From ZC4RG20 sp035760685 (lineage in GTDB: Bacteria > Pseudomonadota > Gammaproteobacteria > Steroidobacterales > Rariloculaceae): DNA of 10,197 bases. Shown one piece after another: positions 6,794 to 10,197 of this stretch. The notes below the pieces were generated by a model. That model was not told where the DNA came from. It made no database searches and saw nothing but the letters and a program-made list of their open reading frames with translations. Location of the stretch: NCBI GenBank assembly GCA_035760685.1, contig DASTSM010000416.1, forward strand, positions 1 through 10,197, read 5' to 3'. A program made the position numbers and the translations under genes. Within the stretch, counting starts at the first letter, position 1. Every line of letters begins with the position of its first letter.

Positions 6794-7360
6794 ATGAACG
6801 TGAACGTGACTGCGATCAAGGTGGACAACGGAGTCAACGTGGAAGCACTGCTCGCGGCGCGCACGGCGCTGACGGAAGCGCCGGAGGCCGCCCGTTTCAA
6901 GTGGCGCGCGACGTGCGACTGGGTGAACGGCACGCACAGCCGCAGCACCGTGCAGGGGTTCTACGGTCTCGGCGCGGAGCAGTCGCACAACAAGACGTTC
7001 CACTACGACGCCGACCATCCGGAGCTCTTCGCGTCGGAGGACAACGGGGCCACGCCCGTCGAGTACGTGCTCGTGGCGCTCGCCTCGTGCCTCACCGCCG
7101 GCGTCGCAGCCGTCGCGCAAAACCGCAATATTCAGTTGCGCTCGGTCAAGGCGACGCTCGAGGCCGGCATGGACATTCAGGGCATCCTCGGCGTCGACAA
7201 CGAGGTGCGCAATGGATTCGACGGGATCAAGGTGACCTTCTACATCGACGCCGACGCCACGCACGCCGAGATCGCCGCGCTCGTCGCGCAGTCGCAGCGG
7301 CGCTCGGCCGTGTTCGACATCGTCACGAACCCGACGAACGTCGCGGTCGAGGTGGCGTGA
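6794..7360 (+). CDS. OsmC family protein
   Basis: A 188-residue member of the OsmC/Ohr superfamily, whose active members reduce organic hydroperoxides with a Cys pair. The N-terminal part contains the beta-rich region (FYGLGAEQSHNKTFHYDADHP, in two stretches around 56-76). The central helix carries P88-x-E90-Y-V-L-V-A-L-A-S-C99-L, the conserved peroxidatic cysteine with its glutamate. The C-terminal segment SAVFDIVTNPTNVAVEV (171-187) lacks the second, resolving cysteine found in classical OsmC/Ohr. The only other cysteine is Cys41. It may be a one-Cys variant relying on an external thiol, or a non-peroxidase family member. The start has an ideal AGGAGG (6781-6786) 7 bases upstream. Its TGA overlaps the ATG of the flavoprotein gene (TGATG), so the two are translationally coupled. 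The upstream iterons suggest control by the neighbouring regulator. Confidence 0.9.
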   Translation: MNVNVTAIKVDNGVNVEALLAARTALTEAPEAARFKWRATCDWVNGTHSRSTVQGFYGLGAEQSHNKTFHYDADHPELFASEDNGATPVEYVLVALASCLTAGVAAVAQNRNIQLRSVKATLEAGMDIQGILGVDNEVRNGFDGIKVTFYIDADATHAEIAALVAQSQRRSAVFDIVTNPTNVAVEVA

Positions 7361-8649
7361 TGAAGGCGCCGCAGCGAATTCGGGCGCCGCGCGGCGTCGA
7401 TGCCGTCGTCGTCGGCGCCGGCCATTCGGGGCTCGCGATGAGCTTCGCGCTCGCCGAGCACGGCGTCGAGCACGTCGTGCTCGAGCGTCACGAGATTGCG
7501 AGTGCGTGGCGGCACGAGCGCTGGGATTCGCTGCGGCTGCTCACGCCGAACTGGCAGAGCCGTCTGCCCGGGCTGCGTTACGCGGGGCCGGATCCCGACG
7601 GCTACATGACGTCGGCCGAGATCGCGGACTTCATCGCGGCGTATGCCGAGCGCATCGGCGCACCCGTGCGGACGGGCACCACGGTGCATGCCGTGCGCGC
7701 GGCCGAGGACGGCGGCTACGAGGTCGAGACCGACCGCGCGACGTGGCGCTGCCGCGCCGTCGTGCTCGCGAGCGGCGCGCACGGCGTGCCCGTCGTGCCC
7801 GCGCTCGCGGCGCGCCTGCCTGGCGGCGTGGCCAGGCTGACCGCGAAGGAATATCGCAATCCCGCCGGACTCGACCCGGGCCGCGTGCTCGTCGTCGGCG
7901 CCTCGGCTACCGGCTTGCAGCTCGCCGACGAGATCCGGCGCTCGGGCCGGTCAGTGATGCTCGCCGTGGGCGAGCACATCCGCATGCCGCGGCTCTATCG
8001 GGGCCGCGACATCCAGTCGTGGCTCGAGGCCGCGGGCATCCTCGACGAACGCTACGACGAGGTCGACGACATCGTTCGCGCGCGCCGCGTGCCGTCGCCG
8101 CAGCTCGTGGGCTCCCCGGAGCGGCGCACGCTCGACTTGAACGCGCTCGTCGAGCGCGGCGTCGAGATCGTCGGCCGCCTTGCGGGCTTCGACGGCACGC
8201 GGCTCTTGTTCTCGGGCTCGCTCGCAAATCATTGCACGATGGCGGATCTGAAGCTCGAGCGCCTGCTTGGCCGCATCGACGCGTGGATCACCGAGCGCGG
8301 CATGAACGATCTCGTCGCGCCGCCGGAACGATTCGTGCCCACCCGTCTCGAGGCGAAGCCTCGGCTGACGCTCGACCTCGCGAAGGAGCGCGTGGCGACG
8401 ATCGTCTGGGCCACGGGCTTCCGTCCGGATTACTCGTGGCTCGAGCTGCCCGTGCTCGACGCGAAGGGCCGGCTGCGCCACGACGGCGGCGTGGTCGGGC
8501 ACGGCGTCTACGCGCTCGGTCTCAACTTCATGCGCCGGCGGAAATCGAGCTACATCCACGGCGCCGAGGACGACGTGCGCGAGCTTGGCGCACACCTCGT
8601 GCAGCATTTGCGGGGTGCGGGTGCCGCGGTTCGATCCGCTATTGCATAA
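7360..8649 (+). CDS. CzcO/FMO-like FAD- and NAD(P)-binding flavoprotein (putative monooxygenase)
   Basis: A 429-residue protein. It has an N-terminal FAD Rossmann motif (VVGAGHSGLA, 17-26), a second dinucleotide motif (VVGASATGLQ, 178-187; GxSxxG) and the ATG-type motif VWATGFRPDY (349-358), typical of group B flavin monooxygenases and the CzcO-like family. Such enzymes use NADPH and O2 to oxygenate N, S or carbonyl groups. The FMO/Baeyer-Villiger fingerprint (FxGxxxHxxxY/W) is degenerate: around 155-166 the sequence is GGVARLTAKEYR, with Thr161 where His is expected. True monooxygenase activity is therefore uncertain, and a reductase or oxidase role is possible. The start ATG at 7360 overlaps the OsmC stop by one base and fits the family N-terminus; the open frame further upstream is a shadow of osmC. 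The C-terminus (ALGLNFMRRRKSSYIHGA at 385-402, then a helix) looks complete before the TAA at 8647-8649. Confidence 0.9.
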   Translation: MKAPQRIRAPRGVDAVVVGAGHSGLAMSFALAEHGVEHVVLERHEIASAWRHERWDSLRLLTPNWQSRLPGLRYAGPDPDGYMTSAEIADFIAAYAERIGAPVRTGTTVHAVRAAEDGGYEVETDRATWRCRAVVLASGAHGVPVVPALAARLPGGVARLTAKEYRNPAGLDPGRVLVVGASATGLQLADEIRRSGRSVMLAVGEHIRMPRLYRGRDIQSWLEAAGILDERYDEVDDIVRARRVPSPQLVGSPERRTLDLNALVERGVEIVGRLAGFDGTRLLFSGSLANHCTMADLKLERLLGRIDAWITERGMNDLVAPPERFVPTRLEAKPRLTLDLAKERVATIVWATGFRPDYSWLELPVLDAKGRLRHDGGVVGHGVYALGLNFMRRRKSSYIHGAEDDVRELGAHLVQHLRGAGAAVRSAIA

Positions 8650-8811
8650 CAGCTCGACGCCGTGTTCGACGCGCTCTCGAAGGGAGGCAAAGTCGTCGCG
8701 CCTTTCGCCGCGACGTTCTGGTCTCCGGGCTACAGGAGCTTGATCGACAAGTTCGGCGTGCCGTGGATTGTGAACACGGCGGAAGCATCCTCGGCCGGCG
8801 CTTCGAGCTGA
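8650..8811 (+). pseudogene. C-terminal remnant of a PhnB/YjdN-like VOC (glyoxalase-superfamily) protein
   Basis: Directly after the flavoprotein TAA, in the same reading frame, 53 codons translate as QLDAVFDALSKGGKVV...TFWSPGYRSLIDKFGVPWIVNTA... and end at TGA 8809-8811. The pattern (vFdaLaxGGkv ... TFWxxxYxxLxDKFGVPWxVN) is the C-terminal third of the PhnB/YjdN-like VOC family, whose proteins are about 140-150 residues. The first 90 or so residues are absent, there is no start codon or ribosome site, and the remnant begins at the flavoprotein stop. This indicates a deletion or rearrangement endpoint near 8650. The preserved codons suggest it is recent. It could be produced only by readthrough of the TAA. 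Confidence 0.7.
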
Positions 8812-8822
8812 TCAAGCTCGGA
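8802..8822. terminator. Possible bidirectional hairpin between converging stop codons
   Basis: CGAGCT (8804-8809) and AGCTCG (8815-8820) are perfect inverted repeats around GATCA. A G-T wobble and one more pair extend the stem to about 8 bp. The centre TGATCA contains the stop codon of the VOC remnant (TGA) and, on the other strand, that of the amine oxidase. No U-tract follows on either side, so terminator activity is uncertain. Confidence 0.25.
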
Positions 8823-10197
8823 CGCGATCCGGCTCTAGGCTGCCCAGCACTTGGTGCGCCGCGCGCATGCCGGTTCGCAACGCGCCTTCGACCGTCGCGG
8901 CGCCGCCTTCCGTGTCCGCGGCTTCGCCGGCGAAGAACAACGTGTCTTCGACGGGTGCCGCGAGACTCTTGCGCGCCTCGCCGGCGCCGACCGTTACGTA
9001 GCTGTACGCGCCTCGGGCGAAAGGATCGTCTTGCCAGTCGTGCACGTAGGCAGCCTCGAGGCTCGACGCGTGCGGCGGCGAGACCCCGAAGACGGCTTCG
9101 ACGCTCTCGAGCGCCGCCTGGACGATGTCCGTGCCCGCGCTTCGCAAACGCGCGGCTTTCGGTCCGCCGGCCCACGCGGTTAGGATCGGCGCGCGGACCG
9201 GCAGCGCGGTCCAGAGAGTGGGGAAAGCGGCTTCGGGCGCGTGAAAGAAGGCGCCGTCGTGGAATCGGCCGCTTTCCAGCGCTTCCCAAAAGGGCTCGCG
9301 AAACCGCAGCACGATCTTGAGCGCGGGCCCTTCGGCAAGGCCCGCGAGGGCTTGCTGCTTCGCGTTCAAAGCGGGCGCGAAGCGCACGCTCCCCGGCTCT
9401 CCCGGCGGCCGCTGCAAGACGCCCAGCGGGAGAGCGACCACGGCGCGAGCCGCGGAGACGCGTAGCGAACGTCCGTAGCGATGGCCTTCGGCCGTCACCG
9501 CACCGCGCTCCCAGCCGACGCGCTCGATCGGCGCCTCGAGCAGCAGTCGCGAATAGCGGGCGTCGATTGCGGCGTAAAGAGCGTCGATCAGGCAAACATA
9601 CCCGCGGAGCGGACGATACGTCGGACCGCCCGCCGCACTGTCGCCGGCCCATTCGTCGAGTAACGCGAGCGTGCTGGCTCGCGACGTGTCGACGGCATCG
9701 AAGCCTTCCGCCAGGGCTCGTGCGAGCTCCCGGGCCGCGTCGGACAGGGTGCGGCTTGCCGGCCCGGCAAGATAGTCCGCAAACGCCATGTCTTCGCGCG
9801 GGCGTCCGGCCGCGGCCAAACCGCGTTCGAGCTCGGCGAACAGCTCGTCGCCGGGATCGAGCCTGTCGCTGCGGCCGGCGGTCCTGACGTTCGGCGGTGC
9901 CTCCCGGTTGTGCTGCCAACGCGTTCCGCCGACGTCGGCGACGCTGGAGCGGGTCTTCGCGAGCGCCGCTCGAGTCAGCGGAGCGGGGCCGTGAATGAAC
10001 TCGGCGCCGAGCTCGATCGGCACTTGGAGGCCGGATTCCCGGCACGTGAAAATGCGGCCGCCAATGCGATTACGCGCTTCCAGGATACAGACCGTTCGTC
10101 CGTGCCGCGTAAGCACCGCGGCCGCCTGGAGACCTGCGGCGCCGGCACCGAGAATCAGTACGTCGAACGAATCGCTTGTTCCATCCGGCGTCGCGGT
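8812..10197 (-). CDS. Flavin monoamine/polyamine oxidase family FAD enzyme (5' end cut by window)
   Basis: The 461 visible residues run from the right edge to TGA at 8814-8812. No start codon lies in the frame before the FAD motif, so the start is just outside the window, probably within a few residues. The N-terminal Rossmann motif is VLILGAGAAGL (visible residues 13-23), followed by LEARNRIGGRI and ELGAEFIHG. The C-terminal FAD signature is FFAGEAADTEGGAATVEGAL, and AYVHDWQDDPFARGAYSY is the usual substrate-domain segment of the family. The stretch ALKIVLRFREPFW corresponds to the region bearing the flavin-site lysine in MAO and plant polyamine oxidase. The enzyme should oxidise an amine to imine/aldehyde with H2O2 release; the substrate (monoamine, polyamine or amino acid) is not determinable. 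It converges on the flavoprotein operon with no gap to the VOC remnant and carries no iteron in view, so it is probably a separate unit. Confidence 0.9.
   Translation of the reverse strand, partial: TATPDGTSDSFDVLILGAGAAGLQAAAVLTRHGRTVCILEARNRIGGRIFTCRESGLQVPIELGAEFIHGPAPLTRAALAKTRSSVADVGGTRWQHNREAPPNVRTAGRSDRLDPGDELFAELERGLAAAGRPREDMAFADYLAGPASRTLSDAARELARALAEGFDAVDTSRASTLALLDEWAGDSAAGGPTYRPLRGYVCLIDALYAAIDARYSRLLLEAPIERVGWERGAVTAEGHRYGRSLRVSAARAVVALPLGVLQRPPGEPGSVRFAPALNAKQQALAGLAEGPALKIVLRFREPFWEALESGRFHDGAFFHAPEAAFPTLWTALPVRAPILTAWAGGPKAARLRSAGTDIVQAALESVEAVFGVSPPHASSLEAAYVHDWQDDPFARGAYSYVTVGAGEARKSLAAPVEDTLFFAGEAADTEGGAATVEGALRTGMRAAHQVLGSLEPDRVRA

Noticed and set aside
6901..7359. Upstream extension of the flavoprotein frame through osmC
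   Set aside because: Arg-rich out-of-frame translation of osmC; the overlapping TGATG and the FAD motif position support the ATG at 7360.
1..10197. tRNA/rRNA genes, CRISPR arrays, insertion-sequence ends or transposase
   Set aside because: No cloverleaf-like, spaced-repeat or transposase signatures were seen. The only broken gene is the VOC remnant, and no terminal inverted repeats or target duplications were found beside it.

Overview
The window is very GC-rich, densely packed chromosomal DNA with strong third-position GC bias and AGGAG-type ribosome binding sites. Gene content (a proteobacterial-style OsmC protein, a CzcO/FMO-like flavoprotein, a cysteine synthase-glutaredoxin fusion, a BTAD/ATPase regulator) suggests a high-GC proteobacterium, perhaps Burkholderiales. 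That assignment is inference; no rRNA or tRNA is present to settle it.

Layout. Positions 1-2957 hold a leftward three-gene operon with 14-15 bp gaps: a cysteine synthase fused to a glutaredoxin domain, an isopenicillin-N-synthase-like Fe(II)/2-oxoglutarate oxygenase, and an AhpD/carboxymuconolactone-decarboxylase-family protein that runs off the left edge. A 150-bp divergent promoter region (2958-3107) separates it from a rightward 1007-residue SARP-like regulator (winged helix, BTAD, ATPase, TPR-like tail). Nine bases behind the regulator lies a small protein made of two tandem DUF4242 (SCO4226-like) units. After a 128-bp regulatory gap come an OsmC-family protein and, overlapping it by one base, a CzcO/FMO-like flavoprotein. 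Directly behind the flavoprotein stop codon lies the C-terminal remnant of a PhnB/YjdN-like VOC protein. It abuts, stop codon to stop codon, a leftward FAD amine oxidase gene that runs off the right edge.

How the parts fit. The strongest unexplained signal is a 12-bp iteron, consensus TTCCACGCTCGK. It occurs in the divergent region (one outlying box plus three contiguous boxes) and again upstream of osmC (one outlying box plus two contiguous boxes). In both places the boxes point toward the downstream operon and share nearly the same architecture: an outlying box 21-22 bp away, then a 12-bp period. OmpR-like/SARP winged-helix regulators are known to bind short tandem direct repeats, so the simplest reading is that the regulator controls both flanking operons. 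The window would then be one regulon for thiol/peroxide or sulfur chemistry: cysteine synthase-glutaredoxin, 2OG oxygenase, AhpD-like, DUF4242, OsmC and flavin oxygenase. The substrate cannot be read from the sequence. The amine oxidase at the right edge and the VOC remnant are probably outside this unit.
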